Assembly: GCA_002419445.1 (NCBI GenBank)
Contig: DIGC01000043.1
Location: 1-5,935, forward strand
DNA: 5,935 nt
Direction of reading: 5' to 3'
From: Caryophanales bacterium UBA5732
GTDB lineage: Bacteria; Bacillota_I; Bacilli_A; Izemoplasmatales; Hujiaoplasmataceae
The position numbers and the translations under genes are program-made. Position 1 is the first letter of the stretch, and the number at the start of each line of letters is the position of its first letter. Shown here one piece after another: positions 1 to 5,677 of this stretch. Under the pieces are notes generated by a model, which ran no database searches, was not told where the DNA came from, and saw only the letters and a list, made by a program, of their open reading frames with translations.

Positions 1-25
1 TACTTTTATTTTAAACAAAAATCAA

Positions 26-1009
26 CTAATCAAACGAAATTTTTAGTTTTCCTATGTTTTTATTCTTGCTTTGGATGATATTTATCAGCGCATAATTAAT
101 TGTCACAGAAATCAAAGCCATTAAGCCCATCTTCCCACCAAAACCGTTAAAGTAATTATAAAAAGTTAAAAATATTATTCCTAGTATAATCCCTACAAAC
201 AGCGAATTTATCAAATTTTTAATAACTTTATTGCTTGACATCCCAACGAAACTGGCAATAAAAAATACAGATGAATAAACATAATATTCAGGTAACAAAA
301 AATCAATGAAACCAGCTAACAATAAACTTGGTAAAGCTGAAGAAAGCACAGGTGACAATTTTAGATGATGATGCATGTAGTAAGATATGACTGAACCTAA
401 AACCGCAAACACAAAAACCAATGCTATGTTATATGTTCCTTCAGGCAGTAACATATCCTTATTAAAAATTAAAGTTGCTATGGTAGTTGAAACGAAAGCG
501 ATAGTTCCAAGTCTTCCTCCAAAACCATCTAGTATTGTTTTTGCCAACAAATAAATAATTGCACAGATTAATCCTAAAACAATGACCTCATAGCGATTGA
601 AGATTTGCGGTGAGACCATTCCTGCGAAAGAACCACAGTAAAGGGCTACAGAATGTTTTCTAAAAAACAAGTAACCAATTACCCCTATAAACGCTGAAGA
701 AAATACTGGTGAAAGAGAAACCAGATTGCTAAGTTCATATGTTAATATTACGCCAACAAAAGCAAAAACAAAATCAAAATTTTTCAATGATACTTTTGGC
801 ATTGAATCTTTTGTTAAGCTTTTACCGACAAATATCAAACCCACGGTAAGTAGCAAGAATAGTGCTCCACCAAGAAGATATGTGTACAAATTATTTGTAC
901 TAAGAATTACTGTTAAAAACCCATAGATTATAAAACCAACAAAAATTATAAAAATTATTAATTTCTGATATTTCATATTCGAATTTTTATTTAAATCATT
1001 TGTCTGCAT
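26..1009 (-). CDS. Polytopic membrane protein with two homologous halves, function unknown
   Basis: I do not recognise this family. The protein is 327 aa from the chosen start and is very hydrophobic, with about 10-12 likely membrane segments and a short hydrophilic N-terminus (residues 1-16). After two N-terminal helices (about 17-36 and 42-62) comes an internal duplication. Half A (about 79-183) and half B (about 196-310) each run in the same order: helix, LSPVxSSA (99-106 and 218-225), helix, SFxGM (127-131 and 253-257), helix, GFGG[RK][LM]G (162-168 and 289-295), helix. Such doubled membrane domains are typical of transporters and channels, so a transport role is inference only. The ATG at 1009 is chosen because GGGAG lies nine bases upstream; a longer frame starting at 1042 would begin inside the -10 element. 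The gene has its own promoter just after the terminator of the GGDEF gene, so it is probably monocistronic. I saw no clear terminator in bases 1-25. Confidence 0.85.
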   Translation of the reverse strand: MQTNDLNKNSNMKYQKLIIFIIFVGFIIYGFLTVILSTNNLYTYLLGGALFLLLTVGLIFVGKSLTKDSMPKVSLKNFDFVFAFVGVILTYELSNLVSLSPVFSSAFIGVIGYLFFRKHSVALYCGSFAGMVSPQIFNRYEVIVLGLICAIIYLLAKTILDGFGGRLGTIAFVSTTIATLIFNKDMLLPEGTYNIALVFVFAVLGSVISYYMHHHLKLSPVLSSALPSLLLAGFIDFLLPEYYVYSSVFFIASFVGMSSNKVIKNLINSLFVGIILGIIFLTFYNYFNGFGGKMGLMALISVTINYALINIIQSKNKNIGKLKISFD

Positions 1010-1018
1010 ATTATTTAA

Positions 1019-1023
1019 CTCCC
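1019..1023 (-). promoter_or_regulatory. Ribosome binding site GGGAG that fixes the start of the membrane protein
   Basis: On the minus strand GGGAG is followed by nine bases and then ATG at 1009. The alternative ATG at 1042 has no purine-rich Shine-Dalgarno sequence in front of it. Confidence 0.7.
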
Positions 1024-1032
1024 GTAAAATCA

Positions 1033-1041
1033 AGTATATCA
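1033..1041 (-). promoter_or_regulatory. Extended -10 promoter of the membrane protein gene
   Basis: The minus strand reads TGA-TATACT, an extended -10 element (TGn plus five of six bases of TATAAT). No good -35 hexamer lies 17 bp upstream (TAATTT), which an extended -10 tolerates. Transcription would start near 1026, giving a leader of only about 15-20 bases that contains the GGGAG site. Confidence 0.55.
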
Positions 1042-1078
1042 TTTATGTAATGATAAATTAATTAGTTTGCTCAAAGAA

Positions 1079-1103
1079 AAAGTGTATTCATCGAATACAC
1101 TTT
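1079..1103 (-). terminator. Intrinsic terminator of the GGDEF gene
   Basis: A perfect 11-bp stem (AAAGTGTATTC paired with GAATACACTTT) with a 3-base loop lies ten bases past the stop codon at 1113. On the minus strand it is followed by TTCTTT. The plus strand also has T-rich sequence after the stem (1101-1110), so it could work in both directions, although no plus-strand gene ends here. Confidence 0.75.
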
Positions 1104-1112
1104 AATTTTTGT

Positions 1113-2633
1113 CTAGGTAATAGATTTTAAGTAACTATCCAACTCTTCTTTAGTTTTCTTTCGAGACGCTTTCATTGCGTATTGATTGGCGTCTGCTTCT
1201 GTCATTACTCTCTTAAAAGTTTTGTTTGCATAATTATTTTGCGAGTACCCATAAGAGAATCCAACATGTTTTAATAAATCTTTGTCATTAGTCAAAATTT
1301 TTAAATCGTAGATTATTTCTTCTATGTCGTTTTTGTCTTTATTAAGAGCGATTAATAAGAATTCATCTCCTCCCATTCTTATCGGAATGAGGTTTTCATA
1401 CTTATTAACAACTACTTTTAAAGCGTTAGCAAATTTAATTAGTAATTGGTCGCCAGCTTCATGCCCTAAATAATCATTAAACTGTTTTAAACCATCTATA
1501 TCAAACATTACAAGAGAATAATTTTGGTAGTTTGCCTCAATCTCAGGCTCTAAACTTTCAAAGTAATTTCGGTTGTAAATGTTGGTCATTAAATCATGGG
1601 TCATAACGTAGTTAATATCGTTTATATATTTTTGATTCTTGGTTTCATCATAAAACAAGTAGAACCTACCTGAATGTTTTAAAAACGGCAAGCTGATATG
1701 CTTTTCCATCATGTGTAAATACAGTTTGTTTTCATCATAGTAATTTTCAATATTTTTAGAATCTGTATATATAACTGCTTTTTCGGAAATTATTTTTTGA
1801 AAGTCCGCAAAGGTCAGTTTTTGATCTAGGTTTATAGAAAACTTATTCATTAATTCACTGGATGCAGAGGCAATAACGCCTCGATGATTTACTAACAAAT
1901 ACATTTCCCTTAAGTTATTAAGAATAAAATCGTTGCCATTAACTTTCAACATCAATTTTACGTCTCGTATATAAAAGATGAAATATAAAAAAGTTAATAG
2001 GAACACTAATGTGACGTAGGTTGGATCAATTGGAAAATCGTAAACAAAAAGGTGTAATATATTAGCTACTATACCCAAAATTATTCCGATTATCATAATG
2101 ACAAAAGGAAATACATCCTGTTCTCTTTTTAGATTCTTGTAAAATTTTATGGAAATAGAAATTAATGCAAAAAACAAAATAAAATAACAGATAAGTGTAT
2201 GAATATAAAAGAATAAACCATGACTAGCAGAGCTAATCATAGAGTTAGTTAATCCTGGGGCATTAGTGACTTCCAAGAATAACTGATGGAAATTATTTGT
2301 ATACGCCATAGCTAAATCAATCACAAAAAATAATAATAATGAAATAATCAAGTACTTAGAAATTTTTCTACCTAAGTATTGTAACATCGACAATAAAATA
2401 AACGCAGATAAGAGAAACACTAAAGGATATACGGTAAGAGTCGCATAATAAACAACACGAGGACTAAGTGAAACATACTTTAAATAATTAAGACCTGTCC
2501 AACCAAACATCACAAAACTCAAGTATTTAAAATACTTGTATTTTCGACTAGCGTTAAAAAAATCAATTCTTACTAAAGGAAGCGCTGATAGAGTTCCGAT
2601 AGCAAAAAAAATTATCCAGAGATATGTCCTCAT
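1113..2633 (-). CDS. Membrane diguanylate cyclase: 7TM sensor, PAS-like region, GGDEF domain
   Basis: This protein probably makes the second messenger c-di-GMP from two GTP in response to a signal sensed at the membrane. It is 506 aa from the chosen start. Residues 1-225 hold about seven membrane helices resembling the 7TM sensor found at the N-terminus of some histidine kinases: a conserved-looking NNFHQLF segment (113-119), a helix starting HGLFFYIH, then QDVFPF and DPTYV. Residues about 235-335 look like a degenerate PAS domain. The GGDEF domain covers about 340-495: DLMTNIYNRNYFE (347-359), FDIDGLKQFND (377-387) with the metal-binding Asp, GHEAGD (390-395), and an intact GGDEF (421-425). 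The RxxD product-inhibition site is absent: Tyr and Leu occupy the expected positions. ATG 2633 is chosen because GGCAGGG lies five bases upstream; a longer frame would start at 2663, inside the TATAAT box. It has its own promoter and terminator. There is no EAL or HD-GYP domain here. The substrate and activity are inferred from motifs. Confidence 0.92.
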   Translation of the reverse strand: MRTYLWIIFFAIGTLSALPLVRIDFFNASRKYKYFKYLSFVMFGWTGLNYLKYVSLSPRVVYYATLTVYPLVFLLSAFILLSMLQYLGRKISKYLIISLLLFFVIDLAMAYTNNFHQLFLEVTNAPGLTNSMISSASHGLFFYIHTLICYFILFFALISISIKFYKNLKREQDVFPFVIMIIGIILGIVANILHLFVYDFPIDPTYVTLVFLLTFLYFIFYIRDVKLMLKVNGNDFILNNLREMYLLVNHRGVIASASSELMNKFSINLDQKLTFADFQKIISEKAVIYTDSKNIENYYDENKLYLHMMEKHISLPFLKHSGRFYLFYDETKNQKYINDINYVMTHDLMTNIYNRNYFESLEPEIEANYQNYSLVMFDIDGLKQFNDYLGHEAGDQLLIKFANALKVVVNKYENLIPIRMGGDEFLLIALNKDKNDIEEIIYDLKILTNDKDLLKHVGFSYGYSQNNYANKTFKRVMTEADANQYAMKASRKKTKEELDSYLKSIT

Positions 2634-2638
2634 AATAA

Positions 2639-2645
2639 CCCTGCC
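2639..2645 (-). promoter_or_regulatory. Ribosome binding site GGCAGGG of the GGDEF gene
   Basis: On the minus strand AAAGGCAGGG is followed by TTATT and the ATG at 2633. It is imperfect but well spaced, and it decides for the shorter start over the ATG at 2663. Confidence 0.55.
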
Positions 2646-2661
2646 TTTACATTCACTAATC

Positions 2662-2690
2662 ATTATACTATTTTTTGAATAGAAGTTGAA
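2662..2690 (-). promoter_or_regulatory. Promoter of the GGDEF gene
   Basis: The minus strand has a perfect TATAAT (2662-2667) 17 bp after TTCAAC (2685-2690), a weak -35 with three of six consensus bases. Transcription would start near 2655, leaving about 22 untranslated bases before ATG 2633. The TATAAT overlaps the ATG at 2663, ruling that start out for transcripts from this promoter. Confidence 0.65.
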
Positions 2691-2743
2691 TAATTTATCA
2701 TAATTTTTATTTTTTTATTACAAATACTTATAATTATATATAA

Positions 2744-2779
2744 AAAGACTGGGGAATCTGTTTGGATCCCCCAATCTTT
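2744..2779 (-). terminator. Intrinsic terminator of the RsgI-like lipoprotein gene
   Basis: A 15-bp stem (2744-2758 with 2765-2779) contains two G-U pairs in the minus-strand RNA and closes a 6-base loop. It includes a run of G/C pairs and is followed on the minus strand by TTTTTATATA. It begins 20 bases past the stop codon at 2800. The plus strand has eight T after the stem, so the hairpin is potentially bidirectional. Confidence 0.85.
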
Positions 2780-2799
2780 TTTTTAAAGGAATGATAAAA

Positions 2800-4395
2800 T
2801 TATTCTGGTTTGTTATTTTCTGAATCTTTGGCTTGTTGAACACGAATTTGGTTTCTATTGACATATCCTTCGTGCATTGAATCGTAGTTTTCTAAATACA
2901 TTTGTCTTAGTCCTGAGATATCAGGTTGAGTTACTGTTTCGTTTTCGACTGCCTGACGATGAGCTTGGACTTGAGCTTGTAAAGCTTCAACTAATTCATC
3001 TTTGATTGCTTGTGCTCCAGCTTCTACTTGATTGCGATATTGAGCCATGTAAGCTTCGCATTCAATTCCGAGAAGTTCGATGATTTCTTTTGGAGTCATC
3101 AAAACAACGTCTTCAATAAGTAATGTTTCATCAGTAGCTAAATAAGCTAAAACTAATTTTGCGAAACCATAACTTATTTCATATTCATCAGCTAATGCTC
3201 TAACTTCTGGATCAACTTCATGTTGAGCCATAACAACTGCGCCAATTGCATTTTCGTAGAAAAAGTTTTGCATCATGGTTTGTGTCTGATTCATAAAAGC
3301 ATTTTCTAAATCTTGGTTTACTCCACTGTTTTGGATCATTACAGCGTTGTCAGAACGTGTTACATCAAGATAACCTGTTTCAATAGCAGCATTAAGATAC
3401 AATCTTAAAGCTTCTTGATAATGTAAACCTTCCATTTCTAAACCTGCAGCAACGATTTCAGCATCTTCGTTTTTTAACATGTAAGATAAAACATAACCAT
3501 TTCCATCAACCACAAAATCAACTCCTGGGTTAATTTCTACTGAAAAAAACATTGGTGCATTTCCGGAAACTTTGTCCTTAGCTTGTTGAAGTCTTGTTTG
3601 ATTTCTATTAAGGTAAGCTTCGTGTAATGTTTGGAAATTTTCCTTATATGATTCTGCTAGTCCACTAATATCAGGTTGTGTTTTTGTTTCATCTTCAACC
3701 GCTTGACGATGCGCTTGAACTTGAGCTTGTAAAGCTTCAACTAGTTCATCCTTGATGGCTTGAGCCCCTGCTTGAACTTCATTTTGATAACGATCTCTGT
3801 ATTGATTTGCTTCAGTTACAATGTCATCAATTAAATCTTTTGGTTGCAATTCAACAACATCTTCAATGACCGCTTCTTCATTAAGTTCTAGATAAGCAAG
3901 AACCATTTTCGCGAATCCATATGATATATCATAGGTTTCAACCAATTCTTGAGCCGCTTCATCGACTTCTTCATTCTTAAGAACAACAGCACCTATAGCA
4001 TTTTCTTGAAAGAATGTTTGAAGCTTGGTTTGAACCTGAGCCATGAATGCTTCATTATCGGCATCTTCTTTTCCGCCGGCTTGAATCATTACAGCTCCAT
4101 CAGATCTTGTAACATCGATATAGCCTGTGTCAATAGCTGCATTCAAATACAACTGTAAAGCTTCTTCATAGTTTTTGCCTTCTAGTTCTAAACCGGCAGC
4201 TACTACTTCAGCTTCTTCGTTTCTGAAGCTATATGTGTACACATTTTCGTTGCTATCGATAACAAAATCTACCGCTGGATTCATTTCTAAAGATAAATAT
4301 GTGTAGTCCGAGTAATCTACTTCATCCGTTTCTGCACAGGCGATTAGGCCGATGCTTGCAAATAATAATGTAAATATTAAGAGAATTTTTTTCAT
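2800..4395 (-). CDS. Lipoprotein with two tandem RsgI-middle-domain-like modules
   Basis: This 531-aa protein begins with a lipoprotein signal: MKK, a hydrophobic stretch, and lipobox LIAC with Cys20, so the mature protein should be lipid-anchored on the outer face of the membrane. The rest is one unit present twice, residues 31-275 and 281-525, in exact 250-residue register with no gaps. My hand count is about 150 of 245 positions identical (61%). Each unit starts with a domain like the extracytoplasmic middle domain of RsgI anti-sigma factors: LSLEMNPAVDF (34-44) and FSVEINPGVDF (284-294), then NEEAEVVAAGLELEG-type sequence and GY[IL]DVTRSD. A segment starting ISYGFAK (157 and 407) follows, like the ISPGK region of RsgI. 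Each unit ends in an Ala/Gln/Glu-rich helical stretch (about 195-236 and 445-486). There is no transmembrane helix after the signal and no cytoplasmic anti-sigma domain. No sigma factor gene is in the window. GAGGTGA precedes the ATG; no confident sigma-A promoter was found. The gene looks less AT-rich than its neighbours, partly because of its composition. The family link is from motif memory; the role is unknown. Confidence 0.85.
   Translation of the reverse strand: MKKILLIFTLLFASIGLIACAETDEVDYSDYTYLSLEMNPAVDFVIDSNENVYTYSFRNEEAEVVAAGLELEGKNYEEALQLYLNAAIDTGYIDVTRSDGAVMIQAGGKEDADNEAFMAQVQTKLQTFFQENAIGAVVLKNEEVDEAAQELVETYDISYGFAKMVLAYLELNEEAVIEDVVELQPKDLIDDIVTEANQYRDRYQNEVQAGAQAIKDELVEALQAQVQAHRQAVEDETKTQPDISGLAESYKENFQTLHEAYLNRNQTRLQQAKDKVSGNAPMFFSVEINPGVDFVVDGNGYVLSYMLKNEDAEIVAAGLEMEGLHYQEALRLYLNAAIETGYLDVTRSDNAVMIQNSGVNQDLENAFMNQTQTMMQNFFYENAIGAVVMAQHEVDPEVRALADEYEISYGFAKLVLAYLATDETLLIEDVVLMTPKEIIELLGIECEAYMAQYRNQVEAGAQAIKDELVEALQAQVQAHRQAVENETVTQPDISGLRQMYLENYDSMHEGYVNRNQIRVQQAKDSENNKPE
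2821..3555 (-). repeat. Second (C-terminal) copy of the 250-residue unit in the lipoprotein gene
   Basis: This encodes residues 281-525 and aligns without gaps to 3571-4305 at an offset of exactly 750 bp. The copies are most alike in the helical tail, where 26 consecutive residues (459-484, matching 209-234) are identical. The longest exact DNA match I saw is 25 bases, 2969-2993 against 3719-3743. Confidence 0.9.
3571..4305 (-). repeat. First (N-terminal) copy of the 250-residue unit in the lipoprotein gene
   Basis: This encodes residues 31-275. It is separated from the second copy by only five residues. Silent differences are frequent even where the protein is identical, so the duplication is old and both copies appear to be held by selection. 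Confidence 0.9.
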
Positions 4396-4399
4396 AACA

Positions 4400-4406
4400 T
4401 CACCTC
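4400..4406 (-). promoter_or_regulatory. Ribosome binding site GAGGTGA of the lipoprotein gene
   Basis: The minus strand reads AAAGAGGTGATGTT then ATG at 4395. This is close to the ideal anti-16S complement and supports good translation and this start. Confidence 0.85.
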
Positions 4407-4489
4407 TTTTTCCCTTTCATTAACATATACGTGTCGAAATTGATTTTTATTGGAAAAAAATTTATTAACACTAATTTTTCGCTGTATTG

Positions 4490-4514
4490 TAACACTATAT
4501 TTTGATTTGTGTTA
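4490..4514. promoter_or_regulatory. Possible operator: TAACAC half-sites flanking the PanE-like promoter
   Basis: TAACAC (4490-4495) faces its inverse GTGTTA (4509-4514), separated by 13 bases; the right arm overlaps the -10 box. A third TAACACTA lies 24 bp further upstream (4466-4473), in direct orientation with the one at 4490. The spacing and position suit a repressor or shared regulator of the divergent genes. No regulator is identified, and AT-rich sequence makes chance copies possible. Confidence 0.3.
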
Positions 4515-4518
4515 TACT
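4510..4518 (+). promoter_or_regulatory. Extended -10 promoter of the PanE-like gene
   Basis: The sequence is TGT-TATACT, an extended -10 with five of six consensus bases. A -35-like TTGTAA lies at 4487-4492, but the 20-bp spacer is too long for a standard pair, so the TGn extension probably carries recognition. Transcription would start near 4525, giving a leader of about 17 bases. Confidence 0.6.
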
Positions 4519-4529
4519 AAAAATGATTT

Positions 4530-4535
4530 GGAGGG
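4530..4535 (+). promoter_or_regulatory. Ribosome binding site GGAGGG that fixes the PanE-like start
   Basis: GGAGGG directly abuts an ATG at 4536, leaving no spacer. The in-frame ATG at 4542 has a normal 6-base spacer, so the start is placed at 4542. Confidence 0.8.
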
Positions 4536-4541
4536 ATGGTT

Positions 4542-5564
4542 ATGAAAGTAGCAATTTATGGAGCCGGAGGTATGGGAACGGTTCTTGGAGCTTATATTAG
4601 CGAAGCCGGTTATGAGATAGATTTAATAAATAGAAATAAAGAACACGTTGAAGCCTTGAACCTTGAAGGCGCTAAAATTATCGGTAAAGCAAATTTCACA
4701 CAAAAAGTAAAGGCAATTCTACCGGAAGAAATGAAAGAAATGTATGATATTATTCTTTTAATGACTAAACAAAAGTACAATAAAGAAATAGCTGAGTCAC
4801 TATTACCTTATCTAAAACCTAATTCTTTAATATGTACTATGCAAAACGGATTGCCAGAAGATTCGGTTGCCGATGTCATCGGCAAGGATCGGACATGTGG
4901 TTGCGCAATGAGTTGGGGAGCGACTTTTCATGGTAAAGGTGTCAGTGAGCTAACCTCAGAAGCAAACCGAGAAACTTTAACCTTTAGTATCGGAAAATTC
5001 GGTAATAATGATCAAGTATTATTTAATTATATAGTAGAATTATTAAACTGCATGGGTAATGTAAAAATTGAAGACAACTTTATTGGAGCTAGATGGGCAA
5101 AGCTGATGATAAATTCTGCATTTAGTGGAATATCAGTGGTTACTGACGCTAACTTTGGAACGATTACCAAAAATAAATTATCAAGTAATATTGCACTAAA
5201 GATTATTAAGGAGTGCATTGAAGTAGCCAAGGCAGCTAATATCAAAATTGAACCTTTGCAAGGCAAGGATATTGTAAAATATTTAGACTACAAAACCAGA
5301 ATCAAAAAGTGGTTAAGTTTAAAAATATTACCTATTGCTATGAAAAAACATAAACTAATAAAATCAAGTATGCTGAGAGATCTCAAGTCGGGTAATGAAA
5401 CCGAAATTGATTACATTAATGGAGTTGTAAGTAAGTATGGTAAACAGCATAATATTAAAACCCCAGTTAATGATAAAATAATCGAAATAGTAAAAAGAAT
5501 TGAAAACAAAGAGTTAATACCGTCTTGGCAAAATATTGATTATTTACGAGAATTTGTTAAATAA
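4542..5564 (+). CDS. Ketopantoate reductase (PanE/ApbA) family oxidoreductase
   Basis: Members of this cytoplasmic family reduce 2-dehydropantoate to pantoate with NADPH, a step toward pantothenate and CoA. The protein is 340 aa from ATG 4542. An N-terminal Rossmann domain has GAGGMG (7-12) directly after the first strand and INRN (29-32) after the second. Family landmarks follow: TKQK with a Lys at 76, MQNGLPE with Asn102, and ARWAKLMIN with the likely catalytic Lys187 and Asn191. The C-terminal helical domain has SSM (275-277) and NETEIDYING with Glu288, matching the substrate-binding Ser and Glu of E. coli PanE. Two departures stand out: the second Asn of the KxxxNxxxN pattern is Ser195, and about 30 extra residues rich in Lys (about 240-272) lie before SSM, making it longer than the roughly 300-residue E. 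coli enzyme. No other pantothenate gene is nearby. It could be a paralogue acting on another 2-oxo acid, so I give no gene symbol. Confidence 0.88.
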   Translation: MKVAIYGAGGMGTVLGAYISEAGYEIDLINRNKEHVEALNLEGAKIIGKANFTQKVKAILPEEMKEMYDIILLMTKQKYNKEIAESLLPYLKPNSLICTMQNGLPEDSVADVIGKDRTCGCAMSWGATFHGKGVSELTSEANRETLTFSIGKFGNNDQVLFNYIVELLNCMGNVKIEDNFIGARWAKLMINSAFSGISVVTDANFGTITKNKLSSNIALKIIKECIEVAKAANIKIEPLQGKDIVKYLDYKTRIKKWLSLKILPIAMKKHKLIKSSMLRDLKSGNETEIDYINGVVSKYGKQHNIKTPVNDKIIEIVKRIENKELIPSWQNIDYLREFVK

Positions 5565-5578
5565 TAATGATAATAAAC

Positions 5579-5606
5579 CCTTGAAACCTTTATGTTTTAA
5601 GGATTT
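5579..5606 (+). terminator. Probable terminator of the PanE-like gene
   Basis: CCTTGAAAC (5579-5587) pairs with GTTTTAAGG (5594-5602), nine base pairs including one G-U, around a 6-base loop. It is followed by ATTTT. It starts 14 bases after the stop codon. The stem is AT-rich and the T run is short, so it may be leaky. Confidence 0.55.
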
Positions 5607-5639
5607 TACAGATAATCGATTTTAATTTAAAAATGAATG

Positions 5640-5648
5640 TGATATAAT
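5640..5648 (+). promoter_or_regulatory. Strong extended -10 promoter of the 3'-edge gene
   Basis: TGA-TATAAT combines a perfect -10 hexamer with the TGn extension. The -35 region (TTTTAA at 5620-5625, 17 bp spacing) is weak. Transcription is expected near 5655, about 35 bases before the ATG. Confidence 0.75.
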
Positions 5649-5662
5649 ACGACTATCGTATT
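5646..5662. promoter_or_regulatory. Perfect palindrome on the transcription start region, possible operator
   Basis: AATACGA (5646-5652) and TCGTATT (5656-5662) are perfect inverted 7-base arms around CTA. The left arm overlaps the last three bases of TATAAT and the centre falls near the predicted +1. This is a typical place for a repressor to block transcription. Since the start would be near the centre, it is unlikely to act as an RNA hairpin in this transcript. Confidence 0.4.
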
Positions 5663-5677
5663 CAATAAAAATAAGTA

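Noticed and set aside
1..25. Terminator for the membrane protein gene
   Set aside because: The few bases available are A/T runs without a convincing stem; the terminator may lie outside the window.
726..926. 66-codon plus-strand open frame
   Set aside because: It lies entirely antisense within the membrane protein gene, has no ribosome binding site and has no recognisable protein character.
2664..2799. Small gene or RNA between the lipoprotein and GGDEF genes
   Set aside because: The 136 bases are accounted for by a terminator hairpin and the GGDEF gene promoter; no frame with a ribosome binding site was seen.
3949..4158. 69-codon plus-strand open frame
   Set aside because: It is antisense to the strongly constrained lipoprotein repeat; the frame is a by-product of that gene's codon use.
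2821..4305. Assembly artefact or very recent tandem duplication in the lipoprotein gene
   Set aside because: The copies differ at about 39% of amino acids and at many silent sites, so the repeat is old and real.
4536..4541. ATG at 4536 as start of the PanE-like gene
   Set aside because: GGAGGG directly touches this ATG, leaving no spacer; the ATG at 4542 is correctly spaced and starts right before the first Rossmann strand.
4396..4541. Riboswitch or structured leader in the divergent region
   Set aside because: The PanE-like leader is only about 17 bases, and no known riboswitch core or strong hairpin was seen on the lipoprotein side.
5027..5266. 79-codon minus-strand open frame
   Set aside because: It is antisense to the PanE-like gene, which has clear family motifs throughout this stretch.
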